Below are positions 1 to 6,230 of a stretch of 6,230 bases of DNA, piece after piece. A program made the position numbers and the translations under genes. Source of the stretch: an uncultured Prevotella sp. (GTDB lineage: Bacteria; Bacteroidota; Bacteroidia; Bacteroidales; Bacteroidaceae). Positions within the stretch are counted from its first letter, which is position 1. Every line of letters begins with the position of its first letter. The stretch spans positions 1 to 6,230 of the forward strand of contig USSA01000170.1 in assembly GCA_900557255.1 (NCBI GenBank), in the 5' to 3' direction. The notes under the pieces were generated by a model. It did not search any database. It had not been told where the DNA came from and was given only the letters and a program-made list of their open reading frames with translations.

Positions 1-222
1 TCCGAGCAAGCCAAAGCAATGGTCACCATGGAGATGAGAAATGAAGATGGCATTAATCTTCCCAAAATGAATACGGGAGCGCCTGAATTGTATCTGTGCG
101 CCCTCACCACAATCTATCATAAAAGCCTTTCCTCGCAATTCAATAATTTGCGAAGTAGGATAATGTTTAAGGGTGGGCAATGCACTGCCACACCCTAATA
201 TATGAATTCTAAAAGGTTCCAT
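1..222 (-). CDS. rnz: Ribonuclease Z, N-terminal part (cut by window edge)
   Basis: This is the first 74 codons of a leftward gene, starting at the ATG at 222-220 and still open at position 1. The translation begins MEPFRIHILGCGSALPT. It shows the hallmarks of the tRNase Z branch of the metallo-beta-lactamase fold: an N-terminal strand followed by G-C-G-S-A-x-P (residues 10-16), the segment MIDCGEGAQIQ (35-45), and the zinc-binding HLHGDH motif at 63-68 followed by FGLLG. RNase Z is a cytosolic zinc endonuclease that removes 3' trailers from precursor tRNAs. Members are usually about 300 residues, so roughly three quarters lies outside the window. There is no Shine-Dalgarno sequence ahead of the start, only an A/T-rich leader. 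The gene lies 68 nt downstream of the lipoprotein gene on the same strand and could be co-transcribed with it, although no functional link is apparent. Confidence 0.95.
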   Translation of the reverse strand, partial: MEPFRIHILGCGSALPTLKHYPTSQIIELRGKAFMIDCGEGAQIQFRRSRIHFGKINAIFISHLHGDHCFGLLG

Positions 223-290
223 TAAAACTTATCAATAACGTTAATTATTTTCCTCTTACAAGAAACTTATACCCAACAGTTGGAAATATA

Positions 291-854
291 TTATACTTGA
301 CGCTTGAAAGTAAAGATTCCAGCATTATTTTCCAAATACATACTGTCAGGGCCTAATTCATCAATCATGAAAGTATCCTTGTTGAGCAACAACTTACCAT
401 TGAGAATCTTCCAGGATGTCCAAGGATTCTGTTCTGCCTTTACATGATTCTTGACCTCACCGCCTTCAATAATCTCAAAATTCTTATCCAGACTCGTCCA
501 CTTTCCGAGAAGTGAAGTCAGATTAATCACCTGCTGAGCAGCCACATCACCCAGTTCTTCATTTTTTTGACCATTCAATATCAAAGCGATTCTGTCACCT
601 GCCAACAAACCACCTTTCACGATGTTAGGTTCTTCGTCATCAATAAAAACATTCATGGTATCTCCAGCATCTGTTATCAATTGAAGATTATGCATTGTGG
701 TGCCGTCACCGCAAATACCATATATTGTCGAGTCCGGAACATCAACATCTGCTGAATCAACAACAGAAATGACATTGGAAGTTTTACGTTCCTTACAGCT
801 GTTAACAATAAACAGGCTTACCACAGCTATTGTTATAAAAAATAATTTCTTCAT
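291..854 (-). CDS. Lipocalin-like lipoprotein, function unknown
   Basis: This encodes a complete 187-residue protein. The N-terminus is a lipoprotein signal peptide: KK at 2-3, a hydrophobic stretch 4-17, and a lipobox ending VNSC with Cys20 as the expected lipidated residue, so the mature protein should be anchored in the cell envelope. After a short linker (21-42) comes a beta-rich block (about 43-95) containing GDGTTMHNLQLITDAGDTM and GGLLAGDRIALI. A second block (about 112-185) begins LLGKWTS and has W145, W148 and a FMIDELGPDSMYL strand pair, resembling the small lipocalin-like domains common in Bacteroidetes lipoproteins. The start is well supported by an AAGGAG sequence 8 nt upstream. 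Residues after Cys20 (KERK) are not the acidic run associated with surface export in this phylum, so surface exposure is uncertain. The ligand and role are unknown. The family assignment rests on sequence style, not a search. Confidence 0.85.
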   Translation of the reverse strand: MKKLFFITIAVVSLFIVNSCKERKTSNVISVVDSADVDVPDSTIYGICGDGTTMHNLQLITDAGDTMNVFIDDEEPNIVKGGLLAGDRIALILNGQKNEELGDVAAQQVINLTSLLGKWTSLDKNFEIIEGGEVKNHVKAEQNPWTSWKILNGKLLLNKDTFMIDELGPDSMYLENNAGIFTFKRQV

Positions 855-862
855 ATTTAAAT

Positions 863-868
863 CTCCTT
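863..868 (-). promoter_or_regulatory. Shine-Dalgarno site of the lipocalin-like lipoprotein gene
   Basis: Read on the minus strand, AAGGAG lies 8 nt before the ATG at 854-852. A canonical site is notable here because the starts of rnz, valS and the peptidase gene show none. It fixes the lipoprotein start. Confidence 0.75.
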
Positions 869-903
869 ATTATTTATTTTTATCAATATTCGCGATATAG
901 TCT

Positions 904-935
904 ATAATTCGCAGGATAACCAATAATCGCAGGAT
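904..935. repeat. Two direct repeats upstream of the lipoprotein gene
   Basis: On the plus strand ATAATTCGCAGGAT (904-917) and ATAATCGCAGGAT (923-935) differ by one inserted T. The shared core TCGCAGGAT repeats with an 18-bp period, close to two helical turns. They sit 50-80 bp upstream of the lipoprotein start, where a regulator could bind. The position and periodicity are seen directly; an operator role is inference. I found no clear TAnnTTTG element for this gene. Confidence 0.4.
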
Positions 936-972
936 GATCTATATTCCGAATGTTATCAAAAATCAAAACCAT

Positions 973-1054
973 TCTTTTCTATAGATTTACCATTACTCTT
1001 ATTTATATCACTCATATCTATAGATTTATATCACTCTTATCTTAATAGAAAAGA
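973..1054. repeat. AT-rich intergenic block with an inverted repeat and interleaved direct repeats
   Basis: A perfect 10-bp inverted repeat bounds the block: TCTTTTCTAT at 973-982 and ATAGAAAAGA at 1045-1054, the right arm touching the mazG stop codon. Between the arms lie TCTATAGATTTA twice (978-989, 1017-1028), TTTATATCACTC twice (1002-1013, 1025-1036) and ACTCTTAT twice (995-1002, 1033-1040). A structure at the 3' end of the mazG transcript is possible, but there is no GC-rich stem with a T-tract typical of an intrinsic terminator. The rest of the 855-1054 gap holds the two 14-bp-class repeats and the lipoprotein ribosome binding site. Confidence 0.35.
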
Positions 1055-2020
1055 TCAGTCTTTATTCGCCTCTTTAGATTGATCTTCATTTTTCTCTAAA
1101 GATTTAGCTTCATTCCAAAGTTGATCCATTTCTTCCAATGAAATATCCTTCAGATTTTTTCCTTTCTTTAAGGTATGATCTTCCACATAATTAAAGCGAC
1201 GAATGAATTTCTGATTGGTATGTTCAAGTGCATTATCGGGATTCAGTTTATAGAGACGGGCTGCATTGATCACAGAAAAAAGGAAATCACCTAATTCCTT
1301 TGTAGAATTTTCCTTATCTTCCTTTGCCAATTCTATTTTCAATTCATCAAGTTCCTCCTGAACCTTATCCCAAACATCCTCTTTGTTTTTCCAATCAAAA
1401 CCTACATTTCTTGCCTTGTCCTGTATGCGATAAGCTTTAATAAGAGAAGGCAAGGCATTAGGGACACCGCTAAGCACTCTTTCATTTCCATCCTTCTCCT
1501 GCTGCTTAATCTGTTCCCAGGTTTTCTCAACAGCAGTTGATGTTTTAGGTTTGACTGAACCCGCCTTTACCAAAGAGTTCTGGTCATTATCAGAAGCAGA
1601 ATCCTCAGACTCACATTTTTCTTCTTTATAAACCACCTGTCCATTTTCGTTGATATACATATCAGGATTGGATACGCTCCATTCTCCTTCCTCGTTCCAA
1701 TTGATAAATGGATGACGGAACATCAGTTTATCTGCTTCCTGATTGCAAACATCGCAGATATCAAACTCACCATCTTCTCGTCCGATGATACTGTAGAACA
1801 TCACATGCTCCAAAACATCACCCAACTCTTTCTTTATATCTTTATAATCGCGTTTCATCAGTGCATCACAGAGTTCGAAAGTCTCCTCGATTGTATTCGG
1901 ACGAAGACTCTCGAATGTCTGTTTTCTATCCCAAGGACATTGCAGACGCAGACGGTCCTGAACATCCAACAAGCGACTGAACGCTGCCATTTTTTCTTCT
2001 TTCGTATGCATTTTATTCAT
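1055..2020 (-). CDS. mazG: Nucleoside triphosphate pyrophosphohydrolase MazG
   Basis: This encodes a 321-residue protein with the two tandem MazG helical domains. MazG hydrolyses nucleoside triphosphates to the monophosphate and pyrophosphate in the cytosol, which cleans noncanonical nucleotides and, in E. coli, influences starvation responses. Domain 1 (about 11-105) has CPWDRKQT (28-35), NTIEETFEL and the metal-binding pattern E45-E46-x-x-E49 with E65-x-x-D68 (KELGDVL). Domain 2 (about 168-300) has VPNALPSLIKAYRIQDKAR, VGFDW, E222-E223-x-x-E226 and E242-x-x-D245 (KELGDFL). Both metal sites look intact; in E. coli only the C-terminal one is active. Two oddities are a polar linker of about 55 residues (roughly 107-163) with an acidic, Ser/Asp-rich core between the domains, and a charged C-terminal tail. 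Together they make the protein longer than the usual 260 or so residues. The reading frame stays open upstream to 2215, but homology begins near the ATG at 2020 or the one at 2011. AAGGAG at 2043-2038 is 17 nt away, too far to decide. It is divergent from valS. Confidence 0.93.
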   Translation of the reverse strand: MNKMHTKEEKMAAFSRLLDVQDRLRLQCPWDRKQTFESLRPNTIEETFELCDALMKRDYKDIKKELGDVLEHVMFYSIIGREDGEFDICDVCNQEADKLMFRHPFINWNEEGEWSVSNPDMYINENGQVVYKEEKCESEDSASDNDQNSLVKAGSVKPKTSTAVEKTWEQIKQQEKDGNERVLSGVPNALPSLIKAYRIQDKARNVGFDWKNKEDVWDKVQEELDELKIELAKEDKENSTKELGDFLFSVINAARLYKLNPDNALEHTNQKFIRRFNYVEDHTLKKGKNLKDISLEEMDQLWNEAKSLEKNEDQSKEANKD

Positions 2021-2097
2021 ATTCAACTTTAAAGGTTCTCCTTGCGCATCTCCAACTGTTACGTTAAGAAAATGTGCAAAAATTAATAAATTTGATG

Positions 2098-2105
2098 CAA
2101 AGATA
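2098..2105 (-). promoter_or_regulatory. Predicted Bacteroidetes -7 promoter element for mazG
   Basis: Read leftward, TATCTTTG (followed by C on the plus-strand complement at 2097) matches the Bacteroidetes -7 consensus TAnnTTTG. It lies about 78 nt upstream of the mazG ATG at 2020, which predicts a start of transcription near 2090. No well-placed -33 TTTG is seen; the nearest CAAA on the plus strand (2118-2121) leaves only a 12-bp spacer. The call is based on motif and position only. Confidence 0.55.
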
Positions 2106-2127
2106 GTGTTTTTCGCCCAAAAAGTAG

Positions 2128-2135
2128 TATCTTTG
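2128..2135 (+). promoter_or_regulatory. Predicted Bacteroidetes -7 promoter element for valS
   Basis: TATCTTTG (then C at 2136) matches the TAnnTTTG consensus and sits 52 nt before the valS ATG, predicting transcription start near 2143 and a leader of about 45 nt. The expected -33 TTTG is degenerate; only TTTTTCG at 2109-2115 is nearby. With the element at 2098-2105 it forms an inverted pair, GCAAAGATA and TATCTTTGC, separated by 22 bp, so the two promoters are back to back. Confidence 0.65.
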
Positions 2136-2146
2136 CACTGTTTTTT

Positions 2147-2168
2147 AAAGAAAAAGAAAGAAAAAGAA
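2147..2168 (+). promoter_or_regulatory. Purine-only leader tract upstream of valS
   Basis: The predicted valS leader carries 22 consecutive A or G bases (AAAG, AAAAAG, AAAG, AAAAAG, AA) and then stays A-rich up to the ATG at 2188. No Shine-Dalgarno sequence with normal spacing is present. A-rich, unstructured leaders are the usual substitute for a strong Shine-Dalgarno in Bacteroidetes, so this probably supports translation initiation. There is no room for a T-box type leader. Confidence 0.4.
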
Positions 2169-2187
2169 TAAAAATTAGATATAAGCA

Positions 2188-4869
2188 ATGGAATTAGCAA
2201 GTAAATACGATCCACAAGCAGTGGAAAGTAAATGGTATCAGTACTGGCTCGACAACAAGCTTTTCAGCTCTAAGCCAGATGGTCGTGAACCTTATACAGT
2301 GGTTATCCCTCCACCAAACGTAACGGGTGTGCTCCACATGGGACACATGCTCAACAATACTATCCAGGATATTCTCGTTCGCCGTGCTCGCATGGAGGGC
2401 AAGAACGCATGTTGGGTACCAGGTACCGACCACGCCAGCATCGCTACCGAGGCAAAGGTTGTAAACCGCCTCGCTCAGCAGGGCATCAAGAAGACCGACC
2501 TTACCCGCGAGGAGTTCCTCAAGCACGCTTGGGACTGGACTCACGAGCATGGTGGCATCATCCTCAAGCAGCTCCGCAAGCTCGGTGCCAGCTGCGATTG
2601 GGACCGCACAGCATTCACCATGGACGAGACTCGCTCTCGTGCTGTCATCCACGTATTCTGCGACCTTTACCAGAAGGGACTCATCTATCGTGGCGTGCGC
2701 ATGGTTAACTGGGACCCTAAGGCTCAGACTGCGCTCTCTGACGAGGAGGTTATCTACAAGGACGAGCACTCTAAGCTCTACCACTTGAAGTATTATGTAG
2801 TAGAGCAGGACTGCCAGCAGGTGGATGAGGAGAACGTGATACACAAGGATGAGAAGGGATACTATGCAGTAGTAGCAACCACCCGTCCTGAGACCATCAT
2901 GGGCGACTCTGCCATGTGTATCAACCCAGAGGATAAGAAGAATACCTGGCTGAAGGGTAAGCACGTTATCGTGCCTCTCGTAAACCGCGAGATTCCAGTC
3001 ATCGAGGATACATACGTAGATATCGAGTTCGGTACCGGATGCTTGAAGGTAACTCCAGCTCACGATATCAACGACCACGCACTCGGTTTAAAGCACTGTT
3101 TGGAAACCATCGATATCTTCAACGACAATGGTACCATCAGCGAGGCAGCAGGTCTCTATGTAGGTATGGACCGCATGGACGTGCGCAAGCAGATTTCCAT
3201 CGACCTTCAGAACGCCGGTCTGATGGAGAAGATTGAGGACTATAATAATAAGGTGGGGTTCTCTGAGCGTACCAATGTGCCTATCGAGCCAAAGCTCTCT
3301 ACACAGTGGTTCCTCAAGATGCAGCACTTTGCCGACATCGCCCTTCCTCCAGTAATGGACGATGATATCGAGTTCTATCCTAAGAAGTACAAGAACACCT
3401 ATCGCCACTGGTTGGAGAACATCAAGGACTGGTGTATCAGCCGTCAGCTCTGGTGGGGTCACCGCATCCCTGCCTACTACTTCGACAATGCCGGCAAGAA
3501 GGATTTCGTGGTAGCTGAGACTGCAGAGGAGGCTCTGAAGCTCGCTCAGGAGAAGAATGCCAACATCAAGGCTGAGGATCTTGAGCAGGAGAGCGACTGC
3601 CTCGACACCTGGTTCTCTTCATGGTTGTGGCCTATCTCTCTGTTTGATGGTATTGAGCATCCTGACAATGAGGAGATCAACTACTACTACCCTACTTCCG
3701 ACCTCGTAACTGGTCCGGATATCATCTTCTTCTGGGTAGCACGTATGATCATGGCTGGCTACGAGTATCGTGGCAAGATGCCATTCAAGCACGTATATTT
3801 CACAGGTATCGTTCGCGATAAGCTCGGCCGCAAGATGAGCAAGAGTCTCGGTAACTCACCAGACCCATTGGTTCTGATTGACAAGTTTGGTGCCGACGGC
3901 GTTCGTATGGGTATGATGCTCAGTGCTCCAGCGGGCAACGACATCCTCTTCGACGAGAGCCTCTGCGAGCAGGGACGTAACTTCAACAATAAGATCTGGA
4001 ATGCCTTCCGCCTCGTGAAGGGTTGGGAGGCTGCAGATATCGAGCAGCCTAAGAGTGCAGAAATCGCCGTGAAGTGGTTTGATGCCAAGCTCAAGGAGGT
4101 GAACGAGGAGATGCAGAAGCAGTTTAAGGACTACCGTATCTCTGAGGCACTGATGACAGTATATAAGCTGTTCTGGGATGAGTTCTCATCCTGGTACCTG
4201 GAGATGGTGAAGCCAGCTTACGGCCAGCCTATCGACCAGAAGAGCTACGATGCTACCCTCCGTTTCTTCGATGCCCTCCTGAAGATGTTGCATCCATTCA
4301 TGCCATTCATCACCGAGGAGTTGTGGCAGCACATCTACGACCGCAAGGATGGCGAGAGCATCATGCGCGAGAAGCTGGATATTCCAGCACCTACAGCCGA
4401 GGAGCAGAAGTTGGCAGCAGATATCGAGGCAGTGAAGCAGATTATCGCCGGCGTTCGTACCGTGCGCAACCAGAAGAACATTGCCCAGAAGGAGCAGTTG
4501 TCTCTTCAGGTAGTAGGCAAGAACGATTTCGAGGCTTACAACGACGTAACGCTGAAGATGGCTAACCTCGACAAGATTGAGGTCATCGCCGAGAAGAGTG
4601 CCGATGCATCCAGCTTCATGGTAGGTACCGACGAGTTTGCCGTTCCATTGGGCGACCTCATCGACGTAGCTGCCGAGATTGAGAAGGCAGAGGCTCAGCT
4701 CAAGCACTTGGAAGGCTTCCTGATGGGCGTACGCAAGAAGCTCAGCAACGAGAACTTCGTAGCTCACGCACCTGAGAAGGTAGTAGCCCTGGAGCGCAAG
4801 AAGGAAAGCGACTCTGTTGAGAAGATTGCTGCCCTCAAGGCAACCATCGAGGAACTCAAGAAGAAGTAA
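2188..4869 (+). CDS. valS: Valyl-tRNA synthetase
   Basis: This encodes a complete 893-residue class I aminoacyl-tRNA synthetase that attaches valine to tRNA-Val in the cytosol. The Rossmann core opens with [14 protein letters not shown] (41-54), the HIGH-type motif at 50-53. The CP1 editing domain, which clears mischarged threonine, follows: TTRPET at 231-236 and VTPAHD with Asp293. The core resumes with [15 protein letters not shown] (414-428) and ends with KMSKS at 549-553. The anticodon-binding helical domain starts around NKIWNAFR (601-608). The C-terminal 70 residues, from about 825, are Glu/Lys/Ala-rich heptads forming the ValRS coiled-coil arm that touches the tRNA. Length and all signature motifs are normal. 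Codon choice looks like a highly expressed gene: AAG, CTC, GAG and CAG dominate, unlike mazG. The first 16 codons are the exception, using AAA, TTA, GAA and CAA. It is divergent from mazG, with its own predicted promoter. Confidence 0.98.
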   Translation: MELASKYDPQAVESKWYQYWLDNKLFSSKPDGREPYTVVIPPPNVTGVLHMGHMLNNTIQDILVRRARMEGKNACWVPGTDHASIATEAKVVNRLAQQGIKKTDLTREEFLKHAWDWTHEHGGIILKQLRKLGASCDWDRTAFTMDETRSRAVIHVFCDLYQKGLIYRGVRMVNWDPKAQTALSDEEVIYKDEHSKLYHLKYYVVEQDCQQVDEENVIHKDEKGYYAVVATTRPETIMGDSAMCINPEDKKNTWLKGKHVIVPLVNREIPVIEDTYVDIEFGTGCLKVTPAHDINDHALGLKHCLETIDIFNDNGTISEAAGLYVGMDRMDVRKQISIDLQNAGLMEKIEDYNNKVGFSERTNVPIEPKLSTQWFLKMQHFADIALPPVMDDDIEFYPKKYKNTYRHWLENIKDWCISRQLWWGHRIPAYYFDNAGKKDFVVAETAEEALKLAQEKNANIKAEDLEQESDCLDTWFSSWLWPISLFDGIEHPDNEEINYYYPTSDLVTGPDIIFFWVARMIMAGYEYRGKMPFKHVYFTGIVRDKLGRKMSKSLGNSPDPLVLIDKFGADGVRMGMMLSAPAGNDILFDESLCEQGRNFNNKIWNAFRLVKGWEAADIEQPKSAEIAVKWFDAKLKEVNEEMQKQFKDYRISEALMTVYKLFWDEFSSWYLEMVKPAYGQPIDQKSYDATLRFFDALLKMLHPFMPFITEELWQHIYDRKDGESIMREKLDIPAPTAEEQKLAADIEAVKQIIAGVRTVRNQKNIAQKEQLSLQVVGKNDFEAYNDVTLKMANLDKIEVIAEKSADASSFMVGTDEFAVPLGDLIDVAAEIEKAEAQLKHLEGFLMGVRKKLSNENFVAHAPEKVVALERKKESDSVEKIAALKATIEELKKK

Positions 4870-4882
4870 TAGTATTATATTT

Positions 4883-4977
4883 AATGTTGAATGTTGAGTG
4901 TAGAATGTTGAATTAGTCAAGCTGATTCGTTAGCAAGATTGCAACTCAACATTCAACATTCAACATTCAACATTTTT
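4883..4977 (+). repeat. Long inverted repeat built from ATTCAAC heptamers, possible terminator of valS
   Basis: The left arm 4883-4911 and right arm 4946-4974 can pair over 29 bp with one G.U wobble (4898/4959) and one A.A mismatch (4902/4955), around a 34-nt loop. Each arm is itself a run of 7-bp units: GTTGAAT and variants GTTGAGT and GTAGAAT on the left from 4886, and ACTCAAC then three exact ATTCAAC on the right (4944-4971). The loop holds a small secondary hairpin, GCTGA-TTCG-TTAGC (4921-4934). The right arm runs into TTTTT (4973-4977), so it may end valS transcription, although the stem is AT-rich. It starts 14 nt after the valS stop and ends 7 nt before the next ATG, so it could also hide that gene's start region. 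The structure is seen directly; its function is inferred. Confidence 0.7.
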
Positions 4978-4981
4978 AATT

Positions 4982-6230
4982 ATGATCAAGAAGCTTTTCA
5001 CCTTATTTATATGTACGCTATCTCTAGCAGCAACTTTCACCAGTTGTGGCGATGAAGCTATTGATGTAGAAAGCGTCAATAAGCAGACTATCTTCGTCTT
5101 CTATCCTTGGACGGGTGGAACCAACACTTCCGGTCTCACAAGTTTTTTGGAAAACAACGTTGACAGTATCTGCGAAGGTATTGTTGCCAAGAAAGGCTTG
5201 AATAATTCGCGTGTAATGGTCTTCATGAGCCAGAATTACAGGAAGAGCTATCTCATTGATCTTCAGTATGACGGCAATACGAAAACCGTAATTCGCGACA
5301 CTTTGAAAACATACGATGAAGCTACATATACTACAGCAGAAGGATTTGCAGAGATTCTGAATGAGGTGAAACGCCGTGCTGAAGCCCTGAATTATTCGCT
5401 CATTATCGGAGCTCATGGCTGCGGATGGACCTACAAGAGCGATTGGGTTCACTATCCCTATATGGCAAGACCTAATGCTGGTTTTGCTCAGAAAGGAAAC
5501 ACCAGCTACCCTACAGCTACCTGTAATTTCAGCGGAATACAGTTTGGACCCGATCCCAACAAACCTGTCACCCGTTTCTTCGGAAGTGTGAGTTTAGAAG
5601 AAAACGCTCTCGACGTTCCTACCCTGGCCGAAGGAATCAAACTCAGCGGCACCAAGATGCAATACATTCTCTTCGATGCATGCTATATGGGCAATGTAGA
5701 GACTGCATACGAACTGAAAGATGTTACCAATTTCATGATCAGTTCAAGTAGCGAAGTAATGGGAGCCGGCTATCCATACAAAACCATATGGAGTTACCTC
5801 AACAGTTCAGCACCCAACTACTCAGGATTAGTCAACGGAACTGTCAATTTCTACAAGAATAGTAGCGTTCCATTCTGCAACATGGCGGCCATCGACTGCA
5901 GACAGATGGATAATCTAGCCCAAGTGATGAAGGAAATCAATAGCAAATATACCCTCTCATCATCCGTTCCGCTCGATTCCATACAGCCTTTGGATGGTTT
6001 CTCTCCCAACCTCTTCTACGACATGAGCGTATACGTAGATAGTCTTGTTCCAAGCGGCTCTCTGAAAGACAAATTTAATTCACAGATGAAACTCACAATC
6101 AAAGCTGCTGCTCATACCGAACAGGCTTATACAGGGTTAATGAGTTATAGAGGTACAACCTTTAAAGTGAAAAATTATTGCGGTCTTTCTATCTCCGACC
6201 CTAGCCAGCACAGCGTAGCTATCAAGGGCA
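4982..6230 (+). CDS. Clostripain-like (C11 family) cysteine peptidase lipoprotein, 3' end missing
   Basis: There are 416 codons from the ATG at 4982 with no stop before the window ends. The N-terminus is a lipoprotein signal peptide: KK at 3-4, a hydrophobic stretch 5-19, and a lipobox ending FTSC with Cys22 lipidated. GDE follows, and the acidic residues leave outer-surface display possible. The peptidase domain starts near IFVFYPWTGG (37-46). It carries the two C11 catalytic signatures: a His in IIGAHGCGW (His145) and a Cys in ILFDACYMGNVETAYEL (Cys234), then SSSEV and GAGYPY (to 266). The TRFFGSV segment (197-203) between them is typical of Bacteroidetes members. C11 peptidases cleave after Lys or Arg and often mature by self-cleavage; here Lys and Arg residues lie between His145 and Cys234 (K152, R163, K171, K194, R198). 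The substrate is unknown. No Shine-Dalgarno is visible, and the start abuts a long hairpin downstream of valS. Confidence 0.9.
   Translation, partial: MIKKLFTLFICTLSLAATFTSCGDEAIDVESVNKQTIFVFYPWTGGTNTSGLTSFLENNVDSICEGIVAKKGLNNSRVMVFMSQNYRKSYLIDLQYDGNTKTVIRDTLKTYDEATYTTAEGFAEILNEVKRRAEALNYSLIIGAHGCGWTYKSDWVHYPYMARPNAGFAQKGNTSYPTATCNFSGIQFGPDPNKPVTRFFGSVSLEENALDVPTLAEGIKLSGTKMQYILFDACYMGNVETAYELKDVTNFMISSSSEVMGAGYPYKTIWSYLNSSAPNYSGLVNGTVNFYKNSSVPFCNMAAIDCRQMDNLAQVMKEINSKYTLSSSVPLDSIQPLDGFSPNLFYDMSVYVDSLVPSGSLKDKFNSQMKLTIKAAAHTEQAYTGLMSYRGTTFKVKNYCGLSISDPSQHSVAIKG

Noticed and set aside
273..283. Palindrome CCAACAGTTGG just after the lipoprotein stop, as a terminator.
   Set aside because: It gives a stem of only four pairs with a 3-nt loop and has no following T-tract on the transcribed strand.
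223..290. A separate promoter for rnz in the 68-nt gap.
   Set aside because: Only imperfect matches to TAnnTTTG (TAAGTTTC, TAAGTTTT) occur and none has a -33 TTTG at the right distance.
567..900. Plus-strand open frames of 62 and 67 codons over the lipoprotein gene.
   Set aside because: They are antisense to a lipoprotein gene with a clear signal peptide and Shine-Dalgarno, and lack any ribosome binding site or domain.
2038..2050. Six-codon leader frame (ATG at 2050 on the minus strand, ending TAA) before mazG.
   Set aside because: It is too short to distinguish from chance, has no regulatory codon run, and its AAGGAG is equally explained as a weak ribosome binding site.
2137..2187. T-box or other tRNA-sensing leader ahead of valS.
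   Set aside because: The predicted leader is only about 45 nt, purine-rich and unstructured; no T-box sequence or specifier stem can fit.
2021..2215. Upstream extension of the mazG reading frame to an ATG at 2215.
   Set aside because: The extra 65 residues start with a hydrophobic, Phe-rich run with no MazG similarity. They would overlap the valS start and cross both predicted promoters. MazG homology begins at the ATGs at 2020 or 2011.
2194..3078. Long open frame on the minus strand inside valS (and others at 3088-3462, 3759-4094 and 4186-4920).
   Set aside because: They are antisense to the fully supported ValRS frame, show no domain signatures, and are leucine/valine-rich as expected from the complement of strongly biased codons.
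4886..4974. CRISPR-like array in the ATTCAAC repeats.
   Set aside because: The units are contiguous 7-mers without spacers and the two sets face each other, which makes a hairpin and not an array.
5024..5452. Minus-strand open frame within the peptidase gene.
   Set aside because: It lies antisense to the C11 peptidase region that carries the signal peptide and catalytic His motif, and has no recognisable domain.

Overview
The window looks like chromosome of a Bacteroidales bacterium, most likely Prevotellaceae (Segatella/Prevotella copri-like). The reasons are Bacteroidetes-type lipoprotein signal peptides, the TAnnTTTG promoter element instead of an E. coli-type -10, A-rich leaders with little Shine-Dalgarno, a clostripain-like (C11) lipoprotein, and a protein style matching that group. 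The genus is an inference from recall, not from a search.

Layout. Three genes run leftward: the start of ribonuclease Z (rnz, positions 222 down to 1, cut by the window edge), a small lipocalin-like lipoprotein (854 to 291), and the nucleotide pyrophosphohydrolase mazG (2020 to 1055). A divergent promoter region (about 2090-2145) separates mazG from valS. valS (2188-4869, valyl-tRNA synthetase) runs rightward and is complete. After valS comes a long heptamer-built inverted repeat (4883-4977). It ends 7 nt before a second rightward gene, a C11-family cysteine peptidase lipoprotein (4982 to beyond 6230), which is cut at its 3' end. No gene-free stretch exceeds about 200 bases.

Functionally this is a mostly housekeeping region: tRNA 3' end processing (RNase Z), tRNA charging (ValRS) and nucleotide-pool cleaning or stress control (MazG), plus two cell-envelope lipoproteins. 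I see no mobile element, CRISPR array, RNA gene or defence system, and nothing that amounts to a new multi-gene system. The points most worth a second look are the heptamer-built hairpin that abuts the peptidase start codon, the back-to-back TATCTTTGC promoter elements between mazG and valS, the low-complexity insertion in MazG, and the abrupt codon-usage switch about 16 codons into valS.
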